Shown one piece after another: positions 36,058 to 45,909 of a stretch of DNA of 64,000 bases. A program made the position numbers and the translations under genes. Source of the stretch: an uncultured Sphingomonas sp. (GTDB lineage Bacteria; Pseudomonadota; Alphaproteobacteria; Sphingomonadales; Sphingomonadaceae); assembly GCF_913777625.1 (NCBI RefSeq), contig NZ_CAJYTI010000001.1, positions 62,001-126,000 of the forward strand, read 5' to 3'. Positions within the stretch are counted from its first letter, which is position 1, and every line of letters starts with the position of its first letter. The notes under the pieces are model-generated. The model ran no database searches and was not told the origin of the DNA. It saw only the letters and a program-made list of their open reading frames with translations.

Positions 36058-37275
36058 CTACCCGCGCTTTCGGAATTTCGCCTTGATCACCGCACCGCCA
36101 ACGCGAAGCTGGTCAAGGTAGTCAGACCACCACTGCGCCATGCGGACCCGCTCATCCCAGTGGGCGCCCCGGTGGTACGCTGCCCGGACGCGATCCCTTT
36201 CGCCGTGCGCCAATGCACGTTCAATGACATCAGGATGCCAGAGGCCAGATTCATTAAGCAGCGTACTCGCCATGGCGCGGAAGCCGTGGCTGGTCATTTC
36301 GTCATGCTCGAAGCCCAGGCGCCGAAGTGCGACATTCAGCGTGTTGTCGGAGATCGGACGCAACGTCGTATGCAGCGCGGGGAAAAGGAACTCGCTGGAT
36401 CGCGCAAGCGACCGCAGATCCTGGAGCAGATACAGCACCTGCCGGGAAAGTGGCACAGCATGCGGCTGCTTCATCTTCATGCGCTCCGCAGGCACGCGCC
36501 AGACCTTCTCGGCGAAGTCGATCTCGCTCCACTTAGCCTGCCGGAGCTCGCCCGGTCGCAGGAACACATGCGGCGCGATCCGCAGTGCATACAGCGTCTC
36601 CGGGCGACCCTGATAGTCTTCGATCGCGCGAAGTAGTTCGCCCACCTTCTTCGGTTCAACGATCGCGGCGTGGTGCTTCACACGAGGTACGGTCAGCGCC
36701 CCCCGGAGAATGTCCGCCGGGTTCTTTTCGGTGCGTAGCGTTGCGAAGCCATAGCGGAACACGCGGCCCGCAAAGGAGCGCAGCCGCACCGCCGTTTCAT
36801 GATGCCCTCGGCGCTCGACCCGCTTCAGCACGTCGAGCAACTCGTGCGGGGTTATCGCCGCGATCGGCCGCCGGGCTATGCCCGCTAGCAGTTCCAGAAA
36901 CCAGCGCGCCTTCTTGAGGGTGGCCGCCGACTTCCCCTCCCGCTCCATCTTTTCGATGTACTCCGTCGCGACGACCTCGAAGGTGGTCTTCACCGCCAAT
37001 TCCGCTTGGAGGCGCTTCTGCCGCTTCTCCTCGACGGGATCGATGCCGTCGTCGAGTTCGGCCTTCGCCAAGTCCCGCGCCCTCCGAGCCTGCTGGAGCG
37101 ATACGTCCGGGAAGCTGCCGAGCGACAGCTTCCGCTCGATCCCGCAGCAGCGATAGCGGAACCGCCAGAGCAGGGCGCCGCTGGGTTGAACGAGCAGATA
37201 GAGCCCGTCCGAGTCGAAAACCTTGAAGGGCCGGGGTGCCGGCTGAAGCGCTCGAATCTGGACCACGGTAAGCAT
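36058..37275 (-). CDS. P4-type (DUF4102) site-specific integrase
   Basis: 405 residues. An N-terminal DUF4102 arm (FKVFDSDGLYLLVQPSG, KLSLGSFPDVSLQQARRARD) is followed by a core-binding domain and a tyrosine-recombinase domain with Arg (FLRPGELRQAKW), Lys (ERMKMKQPH), HGFR, then AHGERDRVRAAYHRG with His and Tyr. It is complete. It lies 152 bp from the 3' end of tRNA-Thr, the typical location for islands that integrate into tRNA genes. ATG 37275 is chosen over upstream starts because family members begin near LTVVQIRALQP. Confidence 0.93.
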   Translation of the reverse strand: MLTVVQIRALQPAPRPFKVFDSDGLYLLVQPSGALLWRFRYRCCGIERKLSLGSFPDVSLQQARRARDLAKAELDDGIDPVEEKRQKRLQAELAVKTTFEVVATEYIEKMEREGKSAATLKKARWFLELLAGIARRPIAAITPHELLDVLKRVERRGHHETAVRLRSFAGRVFRYGFATLRTEKNPADILRGALTVPRVKHHAAIVEPKKVGELLRAIEDYQGRPETLYALRIAPHVFLRPGELRQAKWSEIDFAEKVWRVPAERMKMKQPHAVPLSRQVLYLLQDLRSLARSSEFLFPALHTTLRPISDNTLNVALRRLGFEHDEMTSHGFRAMASTLLNESGLWHPDVIERALAHGERDRVRAAYHRGAHWDERVRMAQWWSDYLDQLRVGGAVIKAKFRKRG

Positions 37276-37426
37276 GGGGCCACGGCTCCTGAAGCGTTCG
37301 TGGCCCCATGATTCGTGGCCCCTTTTGAGTGGGCCACAGCGGAACATAATGAGAAAATATGGGACCGCGTTAGGCCCATTTTATCGCAGTTTTCTGCGGT
37401 TTTCTAGCGATGTTCTCTAGATGTAC

Positions 37427-37502
37427 TGGTGCCGCTTACAGGACTCGAACCTGTGACCCCCGCATTACGAATGCGATGCTCTACCAGCTGAGCTAAAGCG
37501 GC
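37427..37502 (-). tRNA. tRNA-Thr (anticodon CGT)
   Basis: 76 nt with encoded CCA. Acceptor GCCGCTT/AAGCGGC, D-arm GCTC/GAGC, anticodon stem TCGCA/TGCGG with loop TTCGTAA, T-arm ACAGG/CCTGT with TTCGAGT. Reads ACG codons. Its 3' end faces the integrase, so it is the likely integration site. Confidence 0.95.
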
Positions 37503-37727
37503 ACATCTTGTATCCGGGCGCTGGATTGCCCGGAGGACGGGGCGCTTACCAGTGGTTCCGGGCGCTGGCAAGCCCCTGCAGATAGAGCCCTTGCATTCTT
37601 TATCCTCCCGTACGCGCGCTGCAGCCTCCGGCGTTTCCCCGTGCCGGCTTTTACGCGCCATTTACCATGGACCCTGCACAAGGTGTCGGATCAGCGTTTC
37701 GGGCTTGGCCCGCAGTGGAGCACTCGC

Positions 37728-38999
37728 ATGAACATGGCGCGCGGCATTCCTTCTCCGGCCGATTCCGAGCCCGCGACTGTGTCCGACGAGGCGATCGACG
37801 AGCGCCCGGTCGCGATCGGCGGCGACGAGCGGCGCATGCATGTGCGCGCGTATAACCACTGGGTGTCGCTGCTGCGCGGCCGCCCCTATCCCGCGATCCA
37901 GGATCTCGATCCCGCCAACATCGCCGATTTCGGCCCCAACAGCGTGCTTCTCGATTTCACCGACGGCATCGAGAACCCCGCCATCCGCTATCTCGGCACC
38001 GCGCTGCGCGAGGAATGCGGAATCGAGCGCGCGATCGCCCATGTCGGCGAAGTGCCGAGCCGCTCGCTGCTCTCGCGCCTGACCGACCATTATCTGCAGA
38101 TCATCGCCAACCGCGCGCCGATCGGCTTCGAGGCCGAGTTTGTCGGCCAGCGCGGGCACCAGATGTTCTACCGCGGCATCCTGATGCCGTTCGCCTCCTG
38201 CCCCGAAAAGATCGACTTCATCTACGGCGTGATCAACTGGAAGGAAGTCGTCGACCCCGCGCTCCAGGCGCAGCTCGATGCCGAGATCGAGGCCTCGCGC
38301 CGCGCCGCGCCGCACCCGGTGCCGGCGGTACAGTCGGTCTGGGCGGACGGCCCCAGCGCCGGCTTCGAAACCCCCGCCAGTGCCGATCTGCCCCACACCG
38401 AAATGGCTTCTCCGCTGGCCGACCAGCTGATGCTGGCGCGCGAGTCCGCCGCGGCGGCGCGGGCGTCCGACGTGCGGGGGCGCGCGGCGCTCTACCGGGC
38501 GCTCGACCGTGCCTATGGCTTCGCGCTCGCCGCCGAGCAGGATGGTGCCGGCTATGCCGCCCTCCTCGCCGAGGCCGGCCTCATCGCGCAGGCGCGCGCA
38601 CCAATGACGCCGGTGGTGAAGCTCGTCTTCGGCGCCGATTACGACAAGACGCGGCTGGCCGAATTCGCCACCGTGCTGACCCATGCCAAACGCCTGGCGG
38701 TGCCGAGCGGCGGGCTGGACGCGTTTCTCGAGATCACCCCCGGCGGCATCAAGGGCGTGGTGAAGGCCGAGCGCGAGCTGCGCGCCACGATCGCCGGCGA
38801 CCGTCGCCCTGCCGCCTTCGCCCGCGCCGCCGACAGCCTGCGGACGCGCGCGCCGCTGGCACAAGTGGCGATGCCCGCCGGCGAGTCGGATTTCGTGCTG
38901 CTGCTCGCCCGTGCGGGCGCCAAGGGCCTGGATATCGTGGCGCGGCTGGAAGACGATGCAGCGCTTACCGATCGCGCCGTGCGCCGCGCCGCGGGGTGA
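37728..38999 (+). CDS. PAS-domain protein of unknown function
   Basis: 423 residues. Residues ~60-190 form a PAS_5-like domain (MHVRAYNHWVSLLRGRPYPA, FGPNSVLLDFTDGIENPAIR, IDFIYGVINWKEVVD). The C-terminal half is helical and alanine-rich, without a known domain. GGAG lies before the ATG at 37728. It directly precedes the glutamate dehydrogenase gene. A regulatory role is possible. Confidence 0.75.
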   Translation: MNMARGIPSPADSEPATVSDEAIDERPVAIGGDERRMHVRAYNHWVSLLRGRPYPAIQDLDPANIADFGPNSVLLDFTDGIENPAIRYLGTALREECGIERAIAHVGEVPSRSLLSRLTDHYLQIIANRAPIGFEAEFVGQRGHQMFYRGILMPFASCPEKIDFIYGVINWKEVVDPALQAQLDAEIEASRRAAPHPVPAVQSVWADGPSAGFETPASADLPHTEMASPLADQLMLARESAAAARASDVRGRAALYRALDRAYGFALAAEQDGAGYAALLAEAGLIAQARAPMTPVVKLVFGADYDKTRLAEFATVLTHAKRLAVPSGGLDAFLEITPGGIKGVVKAERELRATIAGDRRPAAFARAADSLRTRAPLAQVAMPAGESDFVLLLARAGAKGLDIVARLEDDAALTDRAVRRAAG

Positions 39000-39089
39000 C
39001 TCGTGCCGCGGCGGGTGGTCGCTTCTGCGCCTATCCTCGCGGTTTTTCCAGACTTGAGGTGCCCTCCGCACGGGAGCATAGCCCACCCC

Positions 39090-42000
39090 ATGAAGAACCT
39101 AGAAAAAAAGATCATGCAGGCCTTTGAAGATCGGATCTTCGAGGGGGCCCTGCCCGGAGAGCTGGAAGGACTGGACGACGCCGAGCGCACGGAAGTGGCG
39201 CGGTTCGTCGCGGAGACGGCGGCGGAACGCCCGCCGCAGACGGTTCGGCTCAATCTCGAAACCTACCAGGACGATGCCAGCCGCAAGATGCGGCTCGCCG
39301 TGATCAACGACGACATGCCGTTCCTGGTCGATTCGATCGCCGGCGCGATCGCCTCGTTCGACCTCGGCATTTTCCGCATCATCCACCCGATCCTGCCGAT
39401 CGAGCGCGATGCCACGGGGCTGGTTACCGATATCGGCGAGAAGGCGAAGGACGCGCGACCCGAATCGATGATCTATATCGAGATGGAGCGCGCCGACGCC
39501 CGGACCCGCCGCGCGCTCACCGCCGAGATCGAGCGCGTCCTCGGGCATGTGCGCGACGTGGTTTCCGACTGGCGCCCGCTGCAGCAGGCGATGTCGATCG
39601 ACGGTGCCCGCGTCCCCTCGCGCGAGGGCGAAGCACTGCTGCGCTGGTTCGCCGACGATGCGATGACGCTGCTCGGCCATGAGAAATGGACGATCGGTGG
39701 CGATAGCAGCGACCAGATCGGCCTTGCCCGCTATACCCATGACGTGCCGCTGCTGGCGGACACCTCGCGCCGCCTCGCGGTCGATTATTTCGAGATGGGC
39801 GGCGAGATCCCGCTGCTGCTCAAGTCCAACGCCACCTCCACCGTGCACCGCCGCGTACCGCTCGACATCGTCGTCACGCCGATCATGACCGGCCAGGACG
39901 TGACCGGCCTGTCGATCCATTACGGCCTGTGGACGAGCCAGGCGCTCAACACGCCGCCGGCGATGGTGCCGATGCTGCGCGGCCGGATCGAGATGCTCGA
40001 ATCGAAGTTCGGCTTCGATCCCGCCGGCCACACCGGCAAGGCGATGACGCACGCGCTCACCGGCCTGCCGCACGACCTGACCACCGCCTTCGACCTGGAG
40101 GCGCTGGAAAGTCTGGTGCTCACCGCCATGTCGGTCGCGGACCGTCCGCGCTCGAAGCTTGTGCTGGTGCGCAGCACGCTGGGTCGCCACCTGTTCGCCT
40201 TTGTCTGGCTGCCGCGCGAGCAGGTGGCCGCCGGCCACCGCGAGACGATCGGCAATATGCTGACCGAGGCGGCGCACGCCAAGATGATCAACTGGTCGAT
40301 CGCGCTGGAAGACGGCGTGCTGGCGCAGCTGCGCTACACGCTCGACCTGCGCGGCGACACGACGATGCCGGACGAAGCCGAGCTGGACGCGCGCATCGCG
40401 CGCATGGTGCGCGGCTGGGCGCCGGCGGTGGAAGCGTGCCTGAGCGAGATCGCCGGCAGCGGCGCGGCGCGCCTCTCGCTGCGCCTCGCCAACGCCTTCC
40501 CCGACGTCTACCGCCTCACCCACACGCCCGAGGAAGCCGCGCAGGACATGGTGCGAATCGGCGGGCTGGAGGACGAACACGCCCGTTCGGTGCGGATCGT
40601 CCCCCTCCCCGACGAGCCCGGCACATACCGGATCAAGCTCTATCGCCTGGGCGGCGCGCTGGCGCTGTCGGACGCGGTGCCCGCCTTCGAGAATTTCGGC
40701 TTCCGCGTGCTCGAGGAAGTACCGACCGAACTGACCAACGGCGCCTTCATCCACGACTTCAAGGTCGAGCCGGCGAACCGCAGCGAGATGCTGGAGCGTG
40801 AACCGGCAATCGTCGAGGCGGCCGTTGCGGCCGTTCTGGAAGGTCGCGCCGAGAACGACCTGTTCAACCGGCTGATCGTCGAGGCCGGCATCAGCCCCGA
40901 TGCCGTGGTGCTGCTGCGCGCCTGGTTCCGCTATTTGCGGCAGACGGGCATGCTCTACGGCCTCGGCACGGTGGTCGATGCGCTGCGCCGCGCCCCTTCG
41001 GTCGCGCTGGCGCTGGTGAATCGGTTCGAAGCCGCGCATAACCCCGCGCGCGGTGGCGACGTCGACGCGATCGCCAATGCCGAAAAGGCGATCGACGCCG
41101 GCCTCGCACAGGTCAATGCGATCGACGACGACCGCATCCTGCGCCTGTTCAAGGGCGTGGTGCTAGCGACGCTACGCACCAACGCCTATGCGCCCGCCGG
41201 CGAAGAGGCGCTGGCGTTCAAGCTCGATTCGGCCAAGGTGCCGGGCCTGCCGGCGCCGCTGCCCTGGCGCGAAATCTGGGTGTACAGCCCGCGCGTCGAG
41301 GGCATCCATCTGCGTGCCGGCCCGGTCGCGCGCGGCGGCCTGCGCTGGTCCGATCGCCGCGACGACTTCCGCACCGAGATTCTCGGCCTGATGAAGGCGC
41401 AGCGCGTGAAGAACGCGGTGATCGTACCGACCGGCGCCAAGGGCGGCTTCTATCCGAAGCACCTGCCCTCGCCCGCCGTCGATCGCGACGCCTGGCTGGC
41501 CGAAGGTACCGAAAGCTACCGCATCTTCATCCGCGCGCTACTGTCGATCACCGACAACATCGTCTCGGGCGAGGTGGTGCACCCGCAGGGCGTGACGGTG
41601 CTCGACGGCAACGATCCCTATTTCGTCGTCGCGGCGGACAAGGGCACGGCCACCTTCTCCGACGTCGCCAATTCGCTCGCCATCGAGCGCAATTTCTGGC
41701 TGGGCGATGCGTTCGCGTCCGGAGGAAGCGTCGGCTACGACCACAAGGCGATGGGCATCACCGCCAAGGGCGCCTGGGTCTCGGTCCGCCGCCACTTCCT
41801 CGAAATGGGCACCGACATCCAGTCCGAGCCGGTGACGGTGGCGGGTGTAGGCGACATGTCGGGCGACGTGTTCGGCAACGGCATGCTGCTGTCGAAGGCG
41901 ATCAAGCTGGTCGCCGCGTTCGACCATCGCCACATTTTCCTCGATCCCAATCCGGATCCCTCGACCAGCTGGGAAGAGCGCGCCCGCATGTTCGCGCTGC

Positions 42001-43712
42001 CGCGTTCGAGCTGGGCGGACTATAACCCGGCGCTGATCTCCGAGGGCGGCGGCGTGTTCCCGCGCACCGAAAAGTCGATCCCGCTCAGCCCGCAGGTCAA
42101 GGCGCTGCTCGACCTCGACGTCGACAGCATCGATCCCAACGGGCTGATGATCGCCATCCTCAAGGCGCGCGTTGGGCTGCTCTGGTTCGGCGGCATCGGT
42201 ACCTATCTGAAGGCGGCGAGCGAGAGCAACGGCGAGGTGGGCGATCCCGCCAACGACCGCATCCGCATCAATGCCGAGCAGGTGCGGGCCCAAGTGGTCG
42301 GCGAAGGCGCCAATCTCGGCGTGACCCAGGCGGCGCGCATCGCGTTCGCGCGGAACGGCGGCCGCCTCAACACCGACTTCATCGACAATTCGGCAGGCGT
42401 CGACTGCTCGGACAATGAGGTCAACATCAAGATCGCGCTCAACCGCGAGATGATCGAGGGCCGCCTCGCTTTCGAGGACCGCAACACCCTGCTGGCCTCG
42501 ATGACCGACGACGTGTCGCACCTGGTGCTGGAGGATAACCGGCTCCAGACGCTTGCGCTTTCCTTCATGGAGAATGACGGCGCGCTCGACCTGCCCAGCT
42601 ATGTGCGGGTGATCGAGATCCTGGAGGCCAGCGGTCGCCTCGACCGCGGGGTCGAGGGGCTGGGCTCGAACGAGGACCTGCTGCGCCGCGCCCAGGAAGG
42701 GCGCGGGCTCACCCGGCCGGAGCTGGCGGTGCTGCTCGCCTCGGCCAAGCTGGCCCTGCAGGACGCGATCGAGAAGGGCGAACTCGGCCATGATCCGGCG
42801 CTGGTCGGCGATCTGCATGCCGCCTTCCCCAAGGCGATGCAGGAACAGTTCGGCAAGGCGATCGACGAGCATCGCCTGCGCAACGAGATCGTCGCGACAA
42901 AGCTGGCCAACCGCGTGGTGAACCGCCTCGGCGTGCTCCACCCGTTCGAACTGGCCGAGGAAGAGGGCGCCGCGATGCGCGACATCGCCGCGATGTTCGT
43001 CGTCGCCGAACAGCTGCTCGGGCTGCCGGCGCTGTGGGCGGCGGTGGAAACCGCCGAGATCAGCGAAGGCGCGCGCGTTGCGCTGCTCGACGAACTCGCG
43101 GTGGCGGTGCGAGGACAGATCGCCGATCTGCTGCGCATTACCCGGCCCGGGGCGAGCCCGGCCGAAGTGATCGCGCGGCTCAAGCCCGGCATCGAGGCGC
43201 TGGGCCGCGAGGCCAAGGGACTGATGCTCACCGAAGTACGCGCGCAGGCGGATCGCATCTGCGGCAAGCTTACTGCGGCGGGCGCGCCGCGCGAGCTGGT
43301 CGACCGTATCGTGCACGTGTTCGAGCTGGACGGCTGCATCGGCCTCGCCGATCTCGGCCAGCGCCGCGGCATCGACGAGGTGGTGCTCACCCGCGCCTTT
43401 ACCTCGCTCGGCCAGGCGCTGGGCCTCGACTGGGCGCAGGCGACGGCGGCGCGGATCACCACCGGCGATGTGTGGGAACGCCTGCTGATCGCCGGCCTCG
43501 CCCGCGACTTCCAGCAGCTCCGGCTGGAGTTCCTGTCGCGCGTCGAAGGGCAGGATCCGCAGGCGACGGTGGACGCCTGGCTCGCCGAGCACCGCGCCCG
43601 CGTCGACCAGTTCAGCGCGCTGGTCCGGCGTGCGCGCCAGGCGGCGGTGCCCAATGCGGCGATGCTGGCGCAGATCGCAGGCCAGGCCCGGGTGCTGCTC
43701 GGGCGGGAGTGA
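39090..43712 (+). CDS. NAD-specific glutamate dehydrogenase, large type
   Basis: About 1540 residues, the length of the 180-kDa GDH family. The central catalytic region has VARGGLRWSDRRDDFRTEIL and VPTGAKGGF (active-site Lys), and GANLGVTQAAR further on. N-terminal ACT-like regulatory parts precede it. It converts glutamate to 2-oxoglutarate and ammonia. ATG 39090 is used; an ATG at 39114 is also possible. Confidence 0.95.
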   Translation: MKNLEKKIMQAFEDRIFEGALPGELEGLDDAERTEVARFVAETAAERPPQTVRLNLETYQDDASRKMRLAVINDDMPFLVDSIAGAIASFDLGIFRIIHPILPIERDATGLVTDIGEKAKDARPESMIYIEMERADARTRRALTAEIERVLGHVRDVVSDWRPLQQAMSIDGARVPSREGEALLRWFADDAMTLLGHEKWTIGGDSSDQIGLARYTHDVPLLADTSRRLAVDYFEMGGEIPLLLKSNATSTVHRRVPLDIVVTPIMTGQDVTGLSIHYGLWTSQALNTPPAMVPMLRGRIEMLESKFGFDPAGHTGKAMTHALTGLPHDLTTAFDLEALESLVLTAMSVADRPRSKLVLVRSTLGRHLFAFVWLPREQVAAGHRETIGNMLTEAAHAKMINWSIALEDGVLAQLRYTLDLRGDTTMPDEAELDARIARMVRGWAPAVEACLSEIAGSGAARLSLRLANAFPDVYRLTHTPEEAAQDMVRIGGLEDEHARSVRIVPLPDEPGTYRIKLYRLGGALALSDAVPAFENFGFRVLEEVPTELTNGAFIHDFKVEPANRSEMLEREPAIVEAAVAAVLEGRAENDLFNRLIVEAGISPDAVVLLRAWFRYLRQTGMLYGLGTVVDALRRAPSVALALVNRFEAAHNPARGGDVDAIANAEKAIDAGLAQVNAIDDDRILRLFKGVVLATLRTNAYAPAGEEALAFKLDSAKVPGLPAPLPWREIWVYSPRVEGIHLRAGPVARGGLRWSDRRDDFRTEILGLMKAQRVKNAVIVPTGAKGGFYPKHLPSPAVDRDAWLAEGTESYRIFIRALLSITDNIVSGEVVHPQGVTVLDGNDPYFVVAADKGTATFSDVANSLAIERNFWLGDAFASGGSVGYDHKAMGITAKGAWVSVRRHFLEMGTDIQSEPVTVAGVGDMSGDVFGNGMLLSKAIKLVAAFDHRHIFLDPNPDPSTSWEERARMFALPRSSWADYNPALISEGGGVFPRTEKSIPLSPQVKALLDLDVDSIDPNGLMIAILKARVGLLWFGGIGTYLKAASESNGEVGDPANDRIRINAEQVRAQVVGEGANLGVTQAARIAFARNGGRLNTDFIDNSAGVDCSDNEVNIKIALNREMIEGRLAFEDRNTLLASMTDDVSHLVLEDNRLQTLALSFMENDGALDLPSYVRVIEILEASGRLDRGVEGLGSNEDLLRRAQEGRGLTRPELAVLLASAKLALQDAIEKGELGHDPALVGDLHAAFPKAMQEQFGKAIDEHRLRNEIVATKLANRVVNRLGVLHPFELAEEEGAAMRDIAAMFVVAEQLLGLPALWAAVETAEISEGARVALLDELAVAVRGQIADLLRITRPGASPAEVIARLKPGIEALGREAKGLMLTEVRAQADRICGKLTAAGAPRELVDRIVHVFELDGCIGLADLGQRRGIDEVVLTRAFTSLGQALGLDWAQATAARITTGDVWERLLIAGLARDFQQLRLEFLSRVEGQDPQATVDAWLAEHRARVDQFSALVRRARQAAVPNAAMLAQIAGQARVLLGRE

Positions 43713-43766
43713 TACAGGACCCGCCGCGTCGGCGACGACGCGGCGGGCTACCTCCCCGCGCCGTTG

Positions 43767-43845
43767 CCCCAGCGAACGCTGGGGCCTCCCGCAGAAGCGC
43801 GGCGCCGTCCTCCCGCACCGTTTGAAGACCCCAGCATTCGCTGGG
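43767..43845. repeat. Pair of REP-like hairpins
   Basis: CCCCAGCGAACGCTGGGG (43767-43784) and CCCAGCATTCGCTGGG (43830-43845) lie between convergent genes. Short palindromes with CCCCAGC arms are commonly dispersed in sphingomonad intergenic regions. They may also end transcription from both sides. Confidence 0.65.
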
Positions 43846-43876
43846 ATGACGGTTGTGGAAAACCAGGGCCGGACAA

Positions 43877-44311
43877 CTAGAGCGCTGCGAGCATCTCGAG
43901 CAGGTCTTCGGGGAAGATCGGCTCGTCATGCACGGCGATCTCGGCGCGGGTGAACCAGCGCCAGCCGCGCATCACCCGCTGTTCCAGCGCGGTATGCCCG
44001 CCGGTCTCGATCGCTTCCACATCGGTGCGCACCAGGAAATAGCGCTCGTCGGCCCAGACCGGCACGCCCTCGATCGTCACGAACTCGACGACGCGCCGTG
44101 CGACCTCGGGCCCCGGATCGGCACGAATGCCGGTTTCCTCCCACAGCTCGCGCCGCGCAGCGTCTTCATAGCGCTCGCCCGGATCGACCGCGCCGCCCGG
44201 CGTGCACCAGAAGGGTGGCCGGTCGCTGGGATCGAAGCGGAACAGCAGTACGCGGCCCGCGCGATCGAGCAGCAGGATCCGCGCCGCGGGGCGCGCGATG
44301 CGGCCGCTCAT
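43877..44311 (-). CDS. NUDIX hydrolase
   Basis: 144 residues with a full Nudix box (G40 to ~62: GGAVDPGERYEDAARRELWE, then ETGI). It hydrolyses a nucleoside diphosphate derivative; substrate unknown. Its ATG overlaps the stop of the bolA gene (44308-44311). Confidence 0.93.
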   Translation of the reverse strand: MSGRIARPAARILLLDRAGRVLLFRFDPSDRPPFWCTPGGAVDPGERYEDAARRELWEETGIRADPGPEVARRVVEFVTIEGVPVWADERYFLVRTDVEAIETGGHTALEQRVMRGWRWFTRAEIAVHDEPIFPEDLLEMLAAL

Positions 44312-44592
44312 TCGCCCGGCGCAGTCGCCTTGATCGCCAGCGCGTGGATGCGGGTGGCGAGCAGATCGGCGAGCGCATGGTTCACTTTGCGCTGGCGGGC
44401 GACGCGGTTCAGCCCGGCGAAGGCGGGGCTCTCGATGGTGACGGTGAAGTGGCTTTCGCCGGTGCCGTCATCGCCCAGATGCCCGCGATGCTGGGCGCTG
44501 TCGTTGCTGACATGGAGGTGCGACGGGGCGAGCGCGGTGCGCAGGCGATCGGCGATCAGATCGGCCAAAGGGCCGGTGGCGAGGTCGGTCAT
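44308..44592 (-). CDS. BolA family protein
   Basis: 94 residues with the BolA fold pattern (LHVSNDSAQHRGH, SHFTVTIESPAFAGLNRVAR). It probably works with a monothiol glutaredoxin in iron-sulfur handling. Co-translated with the NUDIX gene and divergent from the J-domain gene, an order common in sphingomonads. Confidence 0.93.
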   Translation of the reverse strand: MTDLATGPLADLIADRLRTALAPSHLHVSNDSAQHRGHLGDDGTGESHFTVTIESPAFAGLNRVARQRKVNHALADLLATRIHALAIKATAPGE

Positions 44593-44627
44593 CGCGCCTA
44601 TATAGGCGGTTTGCTCGAGGGAGTCGC

Positions 44628-45239
44628 GTGGCTAGCCATCAGCCGAGAAGGGATCGTCCGAATGCCCGTTTCCATGGTCGCATGGAAGCGGAGGGAAGGG
44701 TGTGCGCAGAGCCGGGCTGCACCGCTCCCGGCGAATTTCGCGCGCCGCCGATCGAAGGCGCGCGCAGCAGCTTCGACGGTCCGCCGCCGTTCCGCTGGCT
44801 GTGCCTCGACCATGTTCGCGCGTTCAATTCCGGCTACAACTTCTTCGCGGGCATGAGCCCCGACGAGATCCACGAGGCACAGCGCCCGATCGCCGGCTGG
44901 GAGCGCGAGACCCGCGTGTTCAGCGCCAATCCTGACATGCCGCCACGCTGGGCCGATTTCGCCGACCCGCTCGACGCGATCGGCGCGCGCTATCGCGACC
45001 GGATGAAGGATCGCGGCGAGCGTAAGGACGGCAGGCCGCTGTCCGGCGCAGACCGCGACGCGCTGAAGGTGCTGGACCTGGAGATCGACTCCGACCGCAC
45101 GGCGCTGCGGAAGCGCTATTCGGAGCTGGTGCGGAAATTCCATCCCGACCGCAACGGCGGCGACCGCAGCCATGAGGCGCGTCTCCAGCGGGTGATCGCG
45201 GCGTACCAGCAGTTGAAGGGATCGGAGGCGTTCGCGTAA
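44628..45239 (+). CDS. J-domain protein
   Basis: 203 residues. A C-terminal J-domain (~148-203) has the HPD motif at 172-174 (KFHPDRNGG). The N-terminal part has cysteines at 26, 31 and 59 that might bind a metal. It would stimulate an Hsp70. GTG 44628 is preceded by GAGGGAG and is preferred to ATG 44682. Confidence 0.9.
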   Translation: MASHQPRRDRPNARFHGRMEAEGRVCAEPGCTAPGEFRAPPIEGARSSFDGPPPFRWLCLDHVRAFNSGYNFFAGMSPDEIHEAQRPIAGWERETRVFSANPDMPPRWADFADPLDAIGARYRDRMKDRGERKDGRPLSGADRDALKVLDLEIDSDRTALRKRYSELVRKFHPDRNGGDRSHEARLQRVIAAYQQLKGSEAFA

Positions 45240-45252
45240 CGCCGCCCCCGGG

Positions 45253-45909
45253 TCAATCGCGATCCGGTGCGCCGGGCGGGAAATAGCCGCGGTAGGGCCG
45301 CGCATCCTCGACGCAGCGCGCAACCGACGGGCGCGCCAGCAGGCGGGCACGATAAGCGGCCACCCTTGGGTATGCGTCCGCAATGGGATGCACCCAATCG
45401 GCGTAGAAGAGCGCGGGCGCTGCCGCGCAATCGGCCAGGGTGAACGCGCCGCCCGACGCCCAGTCGCGATCCTCCAGCCGGGTTTCCAGCCAGCCATAGG
45501 CGCGCGCCAATGCCGCCTTCGCCTGCTCCACCTCGACAGGGTCCCGACGTTCGGGCGGTCGCATGGCGTCGGCCACCACCCGCTGCATCGGCGCCATCAC
45601 ATGGTTGTCGAAGATGCGATCGAGCATCCGCACCTCGATGGCCGCATCGGCGTCCTCGGGCAGGAAGCGCGTGGCACCGGGATGATGCAGATCGAGATAT
45701 TCGATGATGATGGTGGACTCCATCACGGCGCGCCCAGCGTCGACGAGCAACGGGAACTTGGCCAGCGGCCAGTGCCGTGCCAGTTCCGCGCCATTCTCCG
45801 GCTCGTCCGGCCCGAGAGCCCGAAACCGGAACGCGGTGCCGTTCTCGTAGAGCGGGATCAGTACCTTCCAAGTGTAGGACGAGAAGGGGTGCCCGAACAG
45901 CTCAAGCAT
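45253..45909 (-). CDS. Glutathione S-transferase family protein
   Basis: 218 residues with the thioredoxin-like N-terminal domain (LELFGHPFSSYTWKVLIPLY, then ESTIIIEYLD) and a helical C-terminal domain. Substrate unknown. It is the last gene of a five-gene minus-strand cluster of glyoxalase-type proteins and overlaps the VOC gene by 8 bp. Confidence 0.92.
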   Translation of the reverse strand: MLELFGHPFSSYTWKVLIPLYENGTAFRFRALGPDEPENGAELARHWPLAKFPLLVDAGRAVMESTIIIEYLDLHHPGATRFLPEDADAAIEVRMLDRIFDNHVMAPMQRVVADAMRPPERRDPVEVEQAKAALARAYGWLETRLEDRDWASGGAFTLADCAAAPALFYADWVHPIADAYPRVAAYRARLLARPSVARCVEDARPYRGYFPPGAPDRD

